Source: Mugil cephalus (lineage: Eukaryota > Chordata > Actinopteri > Mugiliformes > Mugilidae). From it: 64,000 bases of DNA. The notes beneath the pieces were generated by a model. That model saw nothing but the letters and a program-made list of their open reading frames with translations, was not told the origin of the DNA and did not search any database. The position numbers and the translations under genes are program-made. Where the stretch lies: assembly GCF_022458985.1 (NCBI RefSeq), contig NC_061783.1:5486413-5550412 (forward strand), written 5' to 3'. This document shows positions 1-11,345 of the stretch, one piece after another (the first letter of the stretch is position 1; every line of letters starts with the position of its first letter).

Positions 1-3000
1 GATTGATATCGATGCCATGTGTCTGACTTGGAATCTGTTCCCCTGTGCTCTTTGGATCGTAACAGAGTGCAGCCTAAAACTCCTCAGTTCATGCTATTTG
101 CCTTTTAGGATAGGATCACTCAGCGCATTTTGAAATTGAAACGGAGCTCAGGTAGATGCTTTCCCCTGCTTCCAGGCTTTATGCTAAGCCTGGTTAATGT
201 CCCTCTGGATTCAGTTCTCAATTCAGTACTTAGGACACAGACACGCGTGGTACCAATCTTCTCATCTCACATTTGGAAAGAAAGCAAATAAGCATATTCC
301 TCTTGTAATGGCTTCTCTATAAGACAGTAAGAGAGGCTAGACTTTGACTGAAAGTTGCAATGCAAATGCAATTCTTAAATTATTAGCTGTTCCTCATTGA
401 CGCATATAGAGGCATCTAGTAACACGTCTATTCTTCTCGATAAATTCTTTGAAAATGCTCCTTCTTTCGCTTCTTTACGCAGTGTTGTCCTTCAGACTAA
501 ATGAGCTTGCCCATCTTCTTATGGAGTCCTCAGGAATGGGATTCATGCTCACTTGAGAAACGAATGATTTGTTAACAACACAGTATTAACGTACATTATT
601 ATACAATTTCACCCTGTTTGGAGGAGAGCAAAAGCGAGAAAGTCAGTAGTACAGACATAGTCAGGCCGAGTGTCGAATGGTCAAAGGGCATTTAGCAAGA
701 TTTCAAGGAGCAGCACCCCTCTGACAAGGCGCTCAGAGTGCAGTGAGAACATGAAATACCAACATCTGATTGTCAGACTAAAAAACATATGGTGTATATA
801 CAGTAGTACGCTTAAACTGTGAGCAGTTCAGGTTGAATCTGTGCAGAAATAAAGGGATGGTGCAAATGCATTAGAATACATTCCTTACCAAACACAAAAC
901 TGCAGTCACATGATGGAAAATATACTATACATATACACACAACTTAAAAACTGTTAGGTGGGTCACATTAACACAAAATAGAAACCGCTGAATGCATAAT
1001 CTCTTGCTGATAATAGCGCGAGTGTGTGTGTGGAGAGAGTGAGAGGTTTTTTTGTTGAGATGCTGGTGAAAGGTGAGTGAGCGGATCTACAGCTATAAGC
1101 CTCTGGAGACTTGAACGGATTCGTGATAATCTGCGTCAAAGGTAGCCATGTTTGGAAGTCATGTGTGCGGACGTGCATTCGCGAGTGTGTAAACGCAGCT
1201 CGATGATCAGGAGCAGGAAGTTGACCAACTTTCACATTTACATCCACTCTGGCTCCGTTACAGCAGGTATTAAAAGCTTAACAAGTTAGTCAAGTCCCTA
1301 AGAGTCCCAGCAACGGTATGCGCACATGATGAGTAGAGTTACAGCCACTTTAAGTGTAGCGTTACCCTTGGGAACGGTATTTAGGTGGATGGAAAGCAGC
1401 TTTCTTTATGAGAGTGAAAACATGGGCATGAGCTAGAGCATACTGAAAATTACCCTAACCCTAATTGCACACACATCTAAAACTTAAGAAACACAATGTA
1501 GCTTATTTGTTTTATTTGTGACAACAACTGAATTATCAAAATTACTTATATTTTGTGTCAGTAACATTAAAAACTACACGACTTTTCTCTCCGGAATGAA
1601 TGCATTTTAGCTGTGTTTTCTAACTACAGAAGGAACCAGGTGAGCTGCCTTCAGTTTTAATGGGAAGGTCACGGGTCACTGCTCTTTGATAAAGTTCTTC
1701 ACATTTAAAGGTGGGCTAAGACTGCAGGAATTATGCAGAACCCTAACCAGTTCTGAATTTGGGTTATATTCTTTCCTCTAAACTCAGACACAATTTTTTG
1801 GTTCAAAAAAATCACATCATCATCACTTACAACAGGATGTTATTAAGATTATTGTGAACTCCACCTCATCTCAAGTGACCGAATGGGGAAAGGCGACCTA
1901 AGTGAAATGAGGACTGCTCTGCAGCAACTTATTTCATATTTTAAATACACTTTGCAGTTAGAGAAAGCGAAAGCTGTAGTTTACATGATAGCGGATGTCA
2001 AAAGTAGGCTACCAGCATATGCTCGTCATGCTCAGGTTGCTCATTCTTAATTTACTTACTCAACTTTGCTTCGAGGGCAGGAATAACCATTGTCTGGTGA
2101 ACATGTGATTTCTCGGGGCAGGGCCCAATGAGTGTTTGAGATGTTTGTGAGGTTTAAATCAGTTAATCTGGCAACAACATCCACAGCAGCTAAAGTTCCC
2201 GGCCAGGATTCTCTTCCACTTCTTGGTATTTGCTGGGAAGTGAACGAACTTGTTTGGTAAAACGGTTACACATAAGATAATACTATATAACGATGCTTTC
2301 GAGGATCTGCTAAAAATTACTTCTACGCCAAAAAATATATGACAGGAAATACGAGGAGTGAGAGGGGGGAAAACTCCTGAACGGGACTGTGGATTAGTAA
2401 AAACATAAATGGTTTAGAGGCTCGTCCTAAAACACATCATAAAGCACCGGTGGATTTAATGAGAAGGTATTCTTCAACCCACAGGTCTCAATTGAACGCT
2501 GAACGTAAAAAAAGCTGCAGGCAAACCTCAAACTGCCCTTTCCGTCACTGTTAAAGGACTGATGACTGATGAGATGAGTCTCCATTACACTTCTAGCTGC
2601 TGTTCATGCTAAATACCTAAATGGGACCGCCTACCCTAATAACAATGATCTATCTTCATGTGTACGCCTCAACTACAAATAATCTCTATCTTTTTTTACA
2701 AAAACATTACTCATATATTCACAGAATGATAAAGGTTTACGTCAGTTTGCAGCTTACAGTAGCAGGAGGAGCACATCGATTTAATATGGTGACGCTTGTT
2801 CCAGGGTACTATATCTGTTCACACTATCAATTAAAAAGCTATCAGAGACACTTTCGTTTCTCTTTCTCTTTCATCTCCATAGATTTCACTATTATTTACA
2901 ATATTAGTCACGGAAGATTGCAGGCAAAGCATCAACGAAGTTTGACGGGTAGAAACCCACGATGGTGCCACGTGAAATAGAGCACAGAGACGATCTGACT

Positions 3001-3807
3001 GTTTTCTTATCAGTAGTCCATTACCTCCAGCACTGTGTCTCAGGTATGATAGGCGGTTTATGCTTCTACGTCAGTTTGACGCCGTAGCTACAGCGACAGC
3101 GCAGACCCTACACAGACCCCAACTCCGTAGCCTGATGTGCACCACCTCAGAATTGTAACTATGCATCATGACAACACAGTCTGCAAGAGCTGCGATTGGT
3201 CCGCTCGGCAGTAGCATATTTCCGCTTTAGTATTTACGTCTGCTTTTCTGTCTCCGCAATTTTCAAATCGATTATGTTGGATCAAAGATGGAATGCATCG
3301 AAGAAGGACTGACTGAGGAGGTTCAAAGGTACAACCTTTTGTACGACTTGTCGCAAAATTTCGGTGGAAGTTTTGTTCACTGTTGTTGAGAGTGAAGCAG
3401 GAAGTGGAAACAAAAATTAACCCGACTAACAAGACACAGGGCCGACTAGCGCTTGGGTGGGGTTTTTACAGAGCGAGACAGACTGACGAGGGCACGAGTA
3501 TAAATGGTTCGCACCGGTGTAGGCTACGTGCGTACGTCTAGTCCTGCAGAGGCATGAGTCACACTTAAGCCCCTAGACCTGACCACACCGACACACTGGA
3601 ATATACACAAGAACCCTGTTAGAAAGCGATCCCAGCTGTCTGGAGAACCCCCACACACACAGAGGGCATGAAGCACAAGGTGAGGAGGTGATAGATGGCG
3701 GCGTCACGGGAGTGCTGAGCCGCAGTGATTCGGTTTTGACGGACAGCTGTGAGACGAGGTGAGCTCCTGGTGCGATGGGAGAGTGTTTTGACACAAAGAG
3801 TTCTCAG
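1..3807. other. No gene recognised; possible rab42 3'UTR and repeats
   Basis: No exon or RNA gene could be supported here. Part of the region next to 3808 is probably rab42 3'UTR on the minus strand. The stretch 3060-3150 (tacgtcagtttgacgccgtag and following) has the look of an interspersed fish repeat. Short open frames are scattered and lack family resemblance. A minus-strand AATAAA lies at 1514-1509. Confidence 0.5.
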
Positions 3808-6139
3808 TCAGCAGTGGCAGCCCTTCTCAGCGGACGTTGCAGCTATTTCCTCTTCCTCCGGGTAGAGCACCTTGGCGGTGAGGCCGCTCTTCACACCGTC
3901 CCAGCCGTCACGGGTGACGATCTCCCCCATCTTCATCAGCTCGTAGATGTCTCTGGTCAGCAGCTCGAAGGCCCGGTCCACGTTGCTGTTGCACTTGGCC
4001 GACGTCTCCACGTAGCGGATGCCCAGCTCGGCCGCGAGCTGCTCCGCCTCGTCCCGGGTCACCTTGCGGTCCTTGTTGAGGTCGCTCTTGTGGCCGATGA
4101 GGATATAGACCATGTGGTGAGGCAGGATGTGCTCACTCACCTCCTTGTGCCACTCCCTCACATGGTCAAATGTCTTGCGGTTGGTCAGATCAAAGACTAA
4201 CAGCCCCCCGACGGAGTTGCGGTAGTATGATGTTGTGATGGACCTGGTGGGTAGAGACATCGATGACATGTTAGTTAAGGGAGGCAAAATGATCTACGCT
4301 GTCAGTTCATAATATCTAGAAAGTCCCTCGTGGACACACAAACAAAGAGGATCTACTACCTTGAGGTAGAAATGAGTTTAATCTTTAATGATAGACATCA
4401 ACTCTCTTGTCAAGTCTGTCAAGTATCAAAACGGAAGCCTCAGTCTGTCAAGAGACAACTCTAGGCTCGGCTACAAGCCGTGATAAAGACAGTCAATAAG
4501 TAATGACCTTTCAACTTGCTTGACTGTTCTCTTTAAAATGTCAAAGTCATTCATTGACACCTCATCAGGGAACCCGTCTGCTGCTGTCTCATGACTTCGC
4601 CTCTGGGGCAAAGGCCAATGTTTTGTGGGTTTCCTTGCAGTGACCAGATACCAGGATAAGTGATAAGCACTCTGTTCGCTCCTATGAGCAACTTGAGGTG
4701 CAAGAATAGACTGGGATTGGGAGACAATGTTCTTGCAACCAAAGCCCACTCAAACGCGATCGAGATAAGGGTTTGGCATGTACACTCTGCCTTTACATGC
4801 ATTTCCTCTTTCTCACTCGCATGTTAATACCAGCTGTAAATGGGTTCTTACTGTCTCCAAAAACACAGCAGGTTTTTGTGTGTCACTTTGTATCTCCGAT
4901 GAGAGTTGTGGCTCATCAGAGGATGGACATGGACCTTCTGATGGACATGACCTTCTGTCCCTGTGGTGTCCAACAACACAATGTTGCTAGTGGGGGGTCT
5001 TTGGATCATCCCACAGATACTTGATCAGTTTGAGATCTAGTGAATCTGGAGGCCGGGTCAACACCCTGTGCTGTTCCTCATGTCAGGTCCAAAGGTTTCC
5101 CAGCCGAACATTGTGTCACAAGATGGTCCGTGTTTGTTTGAATGAAATATGACAGCAGCACAGTATACTAATGGCTCTTTGGATGCCTGCAACCTCCCAC
5201 TAGTTTCTATTTTCTACACATCCAAGGAAAACTAGTCCTAATTATGAATTATGTGCACACAGTGGTTTAACAACTGCTGAATGATTTCACAAACACTTTC
5301 CCACAGGAAGACGTGTCGAGACAGAAGTGAAAGCCTCTGGTGTGGTGAAGCCTGAAGGAAAACACCCTCAGAAGCACAGACTTCAAAAGGGAAAGCAGAT
5401 CTAAGAGCGTAGCTGCTCCAGGAGACACTGAAGTGTTTAAAGGGAATTATCCATGACAGCAGGAACACATGAGAAGCAGAACAAGCAACAGGACTAGTAA
5501 ATACAAAAAAAAAGGAAAAGAAAGAAAGAAAGAAAGGAGGAATATGCAGAAGAAGACTTGTCATCCCTGCGTTGCCCTGGAGACTGTGGAGTCAGTATCC
5601 GAGTAAATCAAACCGGGGCCTAAATATGAGGAGGCTGCCCATCATCCATGAATGAATGATTCATCTCGAAATGCAATGTTGTTGCACAGGCCAGGGCATA
5701 ATGTCCTCCTGGTCCTTTCTCCACGACGCGCTCCCTGCATCAAATCCCAGTGAATAAATTGCTCTTTTACACGAAAAAGGTTCATTTGAACACAGGAGTC
5801 AACAAGACAGAGGATCAGGGCCTCTCGATGCTTTTACGACAAATCCCTACAGAATCATCTTTATCCTACAGTTCATATTCGGTAGGTGTAGGTTTCCCAC
5901 CCCCACCCACATACTATTTCGTACCTGAATCGTTCCTGGCCGGCCGTGTCCCAAAGCTGGAGCTTTATCTTCACCCCGGGCTCGATGTCAAGCGAGCGGG
6001 CGTAGAAATCCACCCCGACCGTGGGATCCGCCACATCGCTGTAAATCCCGTCCGTGAAACGCTTCAGCAGCGACGACTTCCCCACCGTGGAATCCCCGAG
6101 TAGGATGATTCGGAACTGGTATTGCCACAAAATATCCAT
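3808..6139 (-). CDS. rab42: Rab GTPase of the Rab39/Rab42 group, likely rab42 (2 coding exons)
   Basis: Small membrane-trafficking GTPase. Coding exon 1 is 5925-6139 and exon 2 is 3808-4243; the donor (gtacgaaa) and acceptor (cag|GTCC) join inside an Arg codon, giving 216 aa, the usual family length. Visible motifs: P-loop GDSTVGKS (residues 15-22), switch I DPTVGVDF (38-45), G3 WDTAGQ (63-68), the GHKSDL form of the NKxD motif (122-127), ETSAK (151-155), and the C-terminal GCHC, a CXC signal for double geranylgeranylation. All residues needed for GTP binding and hydrolysis are present. The wording FDLTNRKTFDHVREWHKEV is closer to Rab42 than to Rab39A/B as I remember them, so rab42 is inferred; a rab39-like label is possible. 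Start is ATG at 6139 with no upstream competitor in frame. The 3'UTR runs toward lower coordinates; a minus-strand AATAAA at 1514-1509 is one candidate end. Confidence 0.93.
4244..5924 (-). other. Intron of the rab42 gene
   Basis: GT-AG intron of 1,681 bp between the two rab42 coding exons. It contains no other recognisable gene. Inside it lie a fragment of an interspersed fish repeat (about 4960-5090) and a small GAAA-type microsatellite (about 5505-5537). Confidence 0.9.
4960..5090. repeat. Fragment of a fish interspersed repeat (GATCAGGCATAA family)
   Basis: The wording around 5010-5065 (cacagatacttgatcag, then gagatctagtgaatctgg, then ggaggccgggtcaacacc) matches from memory the interior of a very common fish repeat whose ends read GATCAGGCATAACATTATGACCAC. 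Other pieces of the same family are at 32487-32615 and 56859-57176. Assignment rests on memory of the family, not on a search. Confidence 0.5.
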
Positions 6140-6330
6140 GGCATGACTAGAAGGAGGAGATACCAGCGGCGTGTGTGAGCGTGTGAGGGAGACAGAGAGA
6201 CAAAGCCCTGCGATCAGCGTGTTTACAAGGAGCCTTCTGCTCGGGGAGAGACGCGGAGCACAGAGCGACCGCAGCAGTCATGTGATAGATTTACCTATGC
6301 TCTACTACTCTGGATATCGCGACTGTAAAA
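6140..6330 (-). promoter_or_regulatory. rab42 5' leader and promoter region
   Basis: Moderately GC-rich stretch directly upstream of the rab42 start codon, with several CpG dinucleotides and no TATA box. It presumably holds the 5'UTR and core promoter. The exact transcription start cannot be fixed from sequence. Confidence 0.45.
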
Positions 6331-7334
6331 CCCTCCGCACATAGGGAGCCAGAAACATTCTTAGTGGGATTTTAAGCGGCAGGAAAGCAAAATTGGGGTT
6401 GCCTTTAAACCCAATGCAGTCACCCTTTACATTTAAAAAATATATGTAAGCTTGAATTGAATTGAATTCCCTACCGTCAGCTTTCTCAAAAAAAGAAAGA
6501 AAAAAGAGAGAAAAAAAGAAAACACTGCTCTGTGCTGTTGCTGTCCGTGGTTCTGAAGTAGGCTAACCCATAGGCATATACGTAGACGTCGCATTGACTG
6601 TGGGGGACGTGTCTAAAGCGCCGCCATCTTGGTACAGTGCCCGCAGAGGCAGCGGTACATGTAAACTAACTTCACCAGAGGGACCCATAATGGGAGTTTT
6701 CTTCCACGTTGCCTTCCTGCTCTGACACATCCTGCTCCTAAAGCCTCCTCATGTTAGAACAGATCAAGGGTCTGTTTCACACTAAATCTACCTGCCACAA
6801 TGTCAGTCACAGACACCACCACTACCCCCTACTTAAATTCACTCAAACTTGTTGCTTTGTAGATTAATATATTATGTACATTGCATTTGCTGGCAGGTGC
6901 AGATCCCATGTCTGTGCCCTCCAGATGACTTCTGTTACCCTTGTCCACCACGTATCACTCTAATGCTGTTTCACTGTTTTGAGATGTTTTAAGATAAAGG
7001 TGTATTCCTTTATTCATATTATCACCTTTAGCCACTGTAATTGCTCCAGGGCTGGGTCTTGCTTCTGATGTCCTGAACTGATTAATTTCCATCAATTTAT
7101 TTCAAACTATTTCTGTGTTTTCCTGACCTGCATCACCTGCATCAACAGTAAGAGCATCTGAGCTGTGCGGGGCACTCCAGCTCTTTACTCCACCACAAAT
7201 GGTTGTTAGTGTCTAAGTAATGGAAGTGCATTAAGTTTTCACCAAAGTCATTGTTGTTCAATTATGTTGTCTCCTACTGCCAGGCATGCTGAAAATGAGT
7301 TAACTCTTTACACAGAGACCTAATAGAGATTGCT
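6331..7334. other. Intergenic, no gene; repeat-like patch near 6575-6680
   Basis: No coding or RNA gene seen. The segment 6575-6680 (gacgtcgcattgactgtggg, then cgccgccatcttgg, then cccgcagaggcagcgg) reads like a known fish interspersed repeat. A GA-rich microsatellite lies at 6487-6523. Confidence 0.4.
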
Positions 7335-7635
7335 GTGAGCTTCAGGAGAGTGCACACCCAGCATGCAACTTTGACCATCAACGGTGCTGCTGTGGAGAGG
7401 GTGAGCAGCACCAGGTTCCTGGGTGTGCACATCTCAGAGGACCTCTCCTGGGATACCAACACGGCATCACTGGCCAACAACAAGGCTCAACAGCTCCTCT
7501 ACTTCCTCTGCAAACTGAGGAAAGTTAACATTTTGTTAATATTTTTTGTTTAGTTGCTGCACCGTAGGCGTTTGAGGAAGGTAATTTCAATCCTGTTTTA
7601 TGTTGCACACAATAAAGTTGACTTGATTTGACTAA
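7335..7635 (+). mobile_element. 5'-truncated non-LTR retrotransposon (L2/CR1/Rex1-like), RT C-terminus plus 3' tail
   Basis: A decayed reading frame at 7335-7553 carries the block NGAAVERVSSTRFLGVHISE and then ...NNKAQQLLYFLCKLRK, the typical end of the reverse-transcriptase ORF of fish L2/CR1/Rex1-type LINEs. It is followed by a 3' tail (aatttcaatcctgttttatg, then cacaataaagttgacttgat) ending in an imperfect TTGACTTGATTTGAC repeat at 7616-7632, as expected of this LINE group. The 5' part is missing, the usual result of aborted reverse transcription. Non-functional. Confidence 0.85.
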
Positions 7636-7639
7636 TAAC

Positions 7640-10060
7640 ATCAACACCTTGTTAAAGTGAAAAACATTATATGAACATCTCGCTGTAAGGGCGACAACAT
7701 CTACGCACAACATCTCATCAGAGAACGTCCACCAGCTTTCCAACTTCAAAATGCATCAGCGTTGTTTCAGCTGTTAACTGCGGACCGGATCCTCGGTTGG
7801 GTTGATCGAGTAAATGTTAACAGGTGTTGCTGCAACGCTGCCCTCCAGTGCACAGACTTATAAAAGTAAACAACATAGATTTCTAATCAGTAAGTGAGAT
7901 AAACGTTGTCTGGTAAATACTACAGCTGCATTTCCACTTAGAACCACTACAAGACAGTAAAGTAAAACCTTGTTCAACACGATCTTATTCATAAAAGCAA
8001 CACCTTTCCGAAGTTCGGTTTTAAAAGACTGGATTATGAGATGTTCGTATGACAAAAATATGATGATAAACATTAATATGTTTGATACAGTATGTAATGA
8101 TAAACATTTTAATAAAAGGTTGGAAACTGACATTTCTTGATGAGTGTTAATTTATTAGTTTTCTGTGGTAGCCACATGACAGACTGGCGGCCTGTCCACG
8201 GTGTACCCCTGTAGCCTAATGACAGCTTTCATTGACTCCAACTTCCTGTGAGCCTCTAGCCTCTAGTAACATAGTATTGATAGAATTGATTGTTGTAAAA
8301 CTTCTCATTTGTGGAGTCTCTATGTGGTGCTGGGATAGTTTTAAAGTAGTAGTATATTGTGTTTTCCTCGAACCTTACTCCAGATAGCATCGTCATCATC
8401 ATCATCATCATCACTATCAGGGGTGTTTTCACAGACCTTCACTCTCTTGTCTAAGGCAGAGCAGCACCACCAGTGACAACTAAGCTGGCCCTAGGGAGGA
8501 CTGAAATGAAAGAACTGCCATATTTTCCTAGTTGTGACCAGCACACAGTATTTTTTGTATCTATATAGTGTTTCTGATTCCTGAAATTCAGCACAGTGGT
8601 GGAAGCATCATGTTGAGGGGAAGCTTCTCAGTGGCAAAGCCTTGATGGCTATGAGTTAAGTATTTATTTACTTATTTATTGTATAGATACTGTAGATATG
8701 TTGATCTCAGGACAGAATGAAGTGAAGACCTCCTGGCCCTCACTAATGATGGCACATTCCATTAGTGAGTCCCTGATGATGTCACAGTCCTATGGTACCT
8801 GAGCATTCTGGAGGTAGAATCATTTGAAATTCAGTTCGTATTCATTACACTGAGAAGACAGTTCGTGATAATGAAACCTTGTTCTGAAAAGATATTTTCA
8901 AAGACAGGAAGAGGATTCACCATGTTGTGGATTATTAGTTCAGGATAATGGAACCCACGCAGTGGGCCTTTTTGCTCACAGGAACCCCTGACACCAAGAC
9001 CAGATATTTCACTTGTATTTATAATTCTTGTAAATACTGTGTATATAGTATGTTGTGTTTATCTATCTAGGTACATGCTAGCGGAGCTGCTAATGGACTT
9101 GATGGACTTGATGCTCATTACCCAGTCAACGCTGGCAGAGGAGGAGAGGAGTTAAGCCTCGGGAGTACCTGTCATCTAGTTTGGGGAAGGCACTACCTCA
9201 AACAGTTCTGGTTTTCCAGATGAGGTTTTTTGTGAGATCTTGGACTTTTTCAGGAGCATCATGATCAGAGTAGCGGCAGCAGCATGTGTCAAGTCCATGC
9301 TCTTTGCCAGCACTCACCTGAAGCCATACAGCACTGCATTCCTCACACCGGCTGAAAAATGGTTGATCGCACCATTACAATGCTGTGCACTTAGAAGACG
9401 TAGAAAACGTCTCCGTCTGAAACTCAGCCTGATTACTTCCGAACCAAGGTTCCCTGAAGTAGACCAAGAAGATCTGGAATCTACAATAAGTAAGTCAAAA
9501 TTATTAATTTTGTATAAAATTACTAAGGTATTGCATTTTTTTTATTGTTTGCAGATGACACCAATATTTTCTGTTCTGGGGATAATTAACAAAAATTACA
9601 GAAGGACAAAACAGAAACAGGTTGTCATTAAATCTGAGCAAGACAAAGGCTATTTGGTAATTGTAGGTCAGAGGAGTTTAAATTGAGGTACAAAGACACT
9701 ATTTTCAAGAGGTATGGAGATGAGGGAGGTGTTGGGTTGCACTTTGTCTTATGAGGATATCGCATTTTTTTTTGTATTTATATGTCCGCTGATTATATCT
9801 TATTTTGTTGTTTTTTGTATATTTTTTGTATGTGCATGGGTATACGCATCTATATATGTGAAGGTGTTTATATTACGCATATATTATGAGTGTGTATGTA
9901 TATTTGTGTGTGTATACAGATATATATTTAATATGATTGTATTGTGTGAACATGTAAATGTATTTATTTCATAAATTCAATTTATCTATAAATATCAGGC
10001 ATCACATCTAGACATATTTAGATTAGATAGATACTTTATTTATCTCTATGAGAAAAATGT
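7640..10060. other. Intergenic region with degraded repeats, no gene
   Basis: No supported gene. Pieces seen: a fragment of the tRNA-headed fish repeat at about 8180-8215 (gactggcggcctgtccacgg and following), a (CAT)n run at 8391-8413, a short Tc1-transposase-like fragment at about 8588-8660 (agtggtggaagcatcatgtt), and a LINE-tail-like sequence at 10019-10045. An open frame at 9240-9686 has no family resemblance that I recognise and no start or splice context. Confidence 0.45.
8588..8660 (+). mobile_element. Short fragment of a Tc1/mariner transposase gene
   Basis: The wording cacagtggtggaagcatcat followed by ggggaagcttctcagtggca resembles the stretch that encodes the segment around the second catalytic Asp region of fish Tc1-like transposases. 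Only about 70 bp survive, so the call rests on family memory. Confidence 0.4.
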
Positions 10061-10132
10061 GTTTCCGCCCTGTTTCGAACCGGGGACCTTTCGCGTGTGA
10101 GGCGAACGTGATAACCACTACACTACGGAAAC
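10061..10132 (-). tRNA. tRNA-Val, anticodon CAC, with one T-stem mismatch
   Basis: On the minus strand the sequence starts GTTTCCGTAGTGTAGTGGTT and folds as a cloverleaf: perfect 7-bp acceptor stem GTTTCCG/CGGAAAC, D arm with GTGTAGTGGTTATCAC, anticodon stem TTCGC/GCGAA with loop CTCACAC (anticodon CAC), and T arm GGTTCGAAAC. No intron. Box A and box B are present, and a T5 Pol III terminator lies at 10057-10053, 4 bases after the last tRNA base. The T stem reads CCCGG against CAGGG, where the common vertebrate tRNA-Val has CCGGG, so base pair 52:62 is G-A. It may be functional or an early pseudogene. Confidence 0.93.
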
Positions 10133-10299
10133 TGACGACGACCACATAAAGAGACGGCCTCAGAATTTTTATACCTCTTCCCACTCCTTCGAGTATGTAT
10201 TATATGTCTTTTGCTTAAATGTTTTGTCTCGTATTATATTATATATTTTATGTCTTCATATTCAAAATAAACTTCAAACTTTTTCTTCTTCAAAGTGAC

Positions 10300-10307
10300 A
10301 TCCCAGA
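10300..10307. repeat. Left 8-bp target-site duplication of hAT-type element
   Basis: atcccaga, identical to the copy at 11188-11195. Confidence 0.85.
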
Positions 10308-11187
10308 CATTGCCGGTTTTACACAGGGGCCAACAGAGGCCAGTGCCCCTGTAAATTTACTCCTGCCCCTGTTGTGGCCCCTGTGCTGAAAGGATAATAG
10401 ATTTAATAATTTCTTACGAGGTAGGGAAACGATTCCATTTCATAACGTCAGTGAAGGCATAGCTTTACATATTCGTGTTTTACCGTTGTGCTAATGATAA
10501 TGATGATGATAAAATAAATGATAAAATTCGTTTTTATTGCACTTCATCATGGCTTGGTCTTGTTATGTTTGTGAATAAGTAAAGCTATTGAAGTCAGTGA
10601 ACATGATGTCATGTTTGGGAAATGGGTGAAATAACCAGCAGCATGTAGCTACTTGTTTAATGAAAAACTTGAATGCCCTTCTGAGGTAGATGCTACAATT
10701 CTCTATATTTTCTTTTTAGTAGGCTATCATGAAATGGAGCAAGAAGGACATTGTGTCCTTTTTTAAAATTTTTTTTCTTAACATTTTTCCTCCTGACTGT
10801 ACATAAAGAAAGAGTGAGATGATGAGTATGATTTAGATAAAGACAGTGTGATTGTACATTCGAGTCTCATGCTGTGAAAAAGAACTCTGCGTGTAGCTAC
10901 ATGCTTAGATTAAAAGTGTCATTGCACAGATAAAACTGTCATTTTAAGCAAAAAGAGAAATCTTATTTTACAAAAAAGACTCATGGTTTCAAGGTTTATT
11001 GAGCACACTTTATTTTATTTTTGTTGAGACAAAGAATGTTTGTCTTATTGTATTAATACTTAATGTATTGTTTTGGTTTTAAATAAACTAAACATTTTGA
11101 AAACTTAAATATTGCCCTGTTTTCTTCTTATATGTGCCACTGGCCCTACCTCAGCCCCCTAGTAATTTTGATCCAGAACCGCCACTG
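10308..11187. mobile_element. Non-autonomous hAT-type DNA transposon, 880 bp
   Basis: The ends form imperfect terminal inverted repeats: left CATTGCCGGTTTTA, right (reverse complement) CAGTGGCGGTTCTG. Both sides carry the identical 8-bp duplication atcccaga (10300-10307 and 11188-11195), the hallmark of hAT insertion. CAGTGGCGGTT-type ends are common in fish hAT elements. The interior is AT-rich with no transposase frame, so it must have been moved in trans. It lies immediately upstream of the piggyBac transposase remnant. Confidence 0.85.
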
Positions 11188-11195
11188 ATCCCAGA
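11188..11195. repeat. Right 8-bp target-site duplication of hAT-type element
   Basis: atcccaga, identical to 10300-10307. Confidence 0.85.
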
Positions 11196-11345
11196 GAGTT
11201 TGGAAGTGAAACCTGAGCCAGACGCCCGACGTTACAGAGGTCCCCACTGTGGAGATCCCTGTGCCTCCGGGCACAGCTTTGGTGTCCACCTTTACCTTTG
11301 AGAACAAACAGGATTCAAGAGCAAAGGAAAAAATATTTGTGAGCA

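Noticed and set aside
963..1247. 94-aa open frame, minus
   Set aside because: No family resemblance, no splice or promoter context; ordinary chance ORF.
1452..1463. Telomere-like CCCTAACCCTAA
   Set aside because: Only two units; chance or remnant, not a telomeric tract.
3775..4200. 141-aa open frame on the plus strand
   Set aside because: Antisense shadow of rab42 exon 2.
5750..6103. 117-aa open frame on the plus strand
   Set aside because: Antisense shadow of rab42 exon 1.
9240..9686. 148-aa open frame with a KRRKRLRLK basic run
   Set aside because: No recognisable family; surrounded by decayed repeats, no start or splice evidence. Could be transposon debris.
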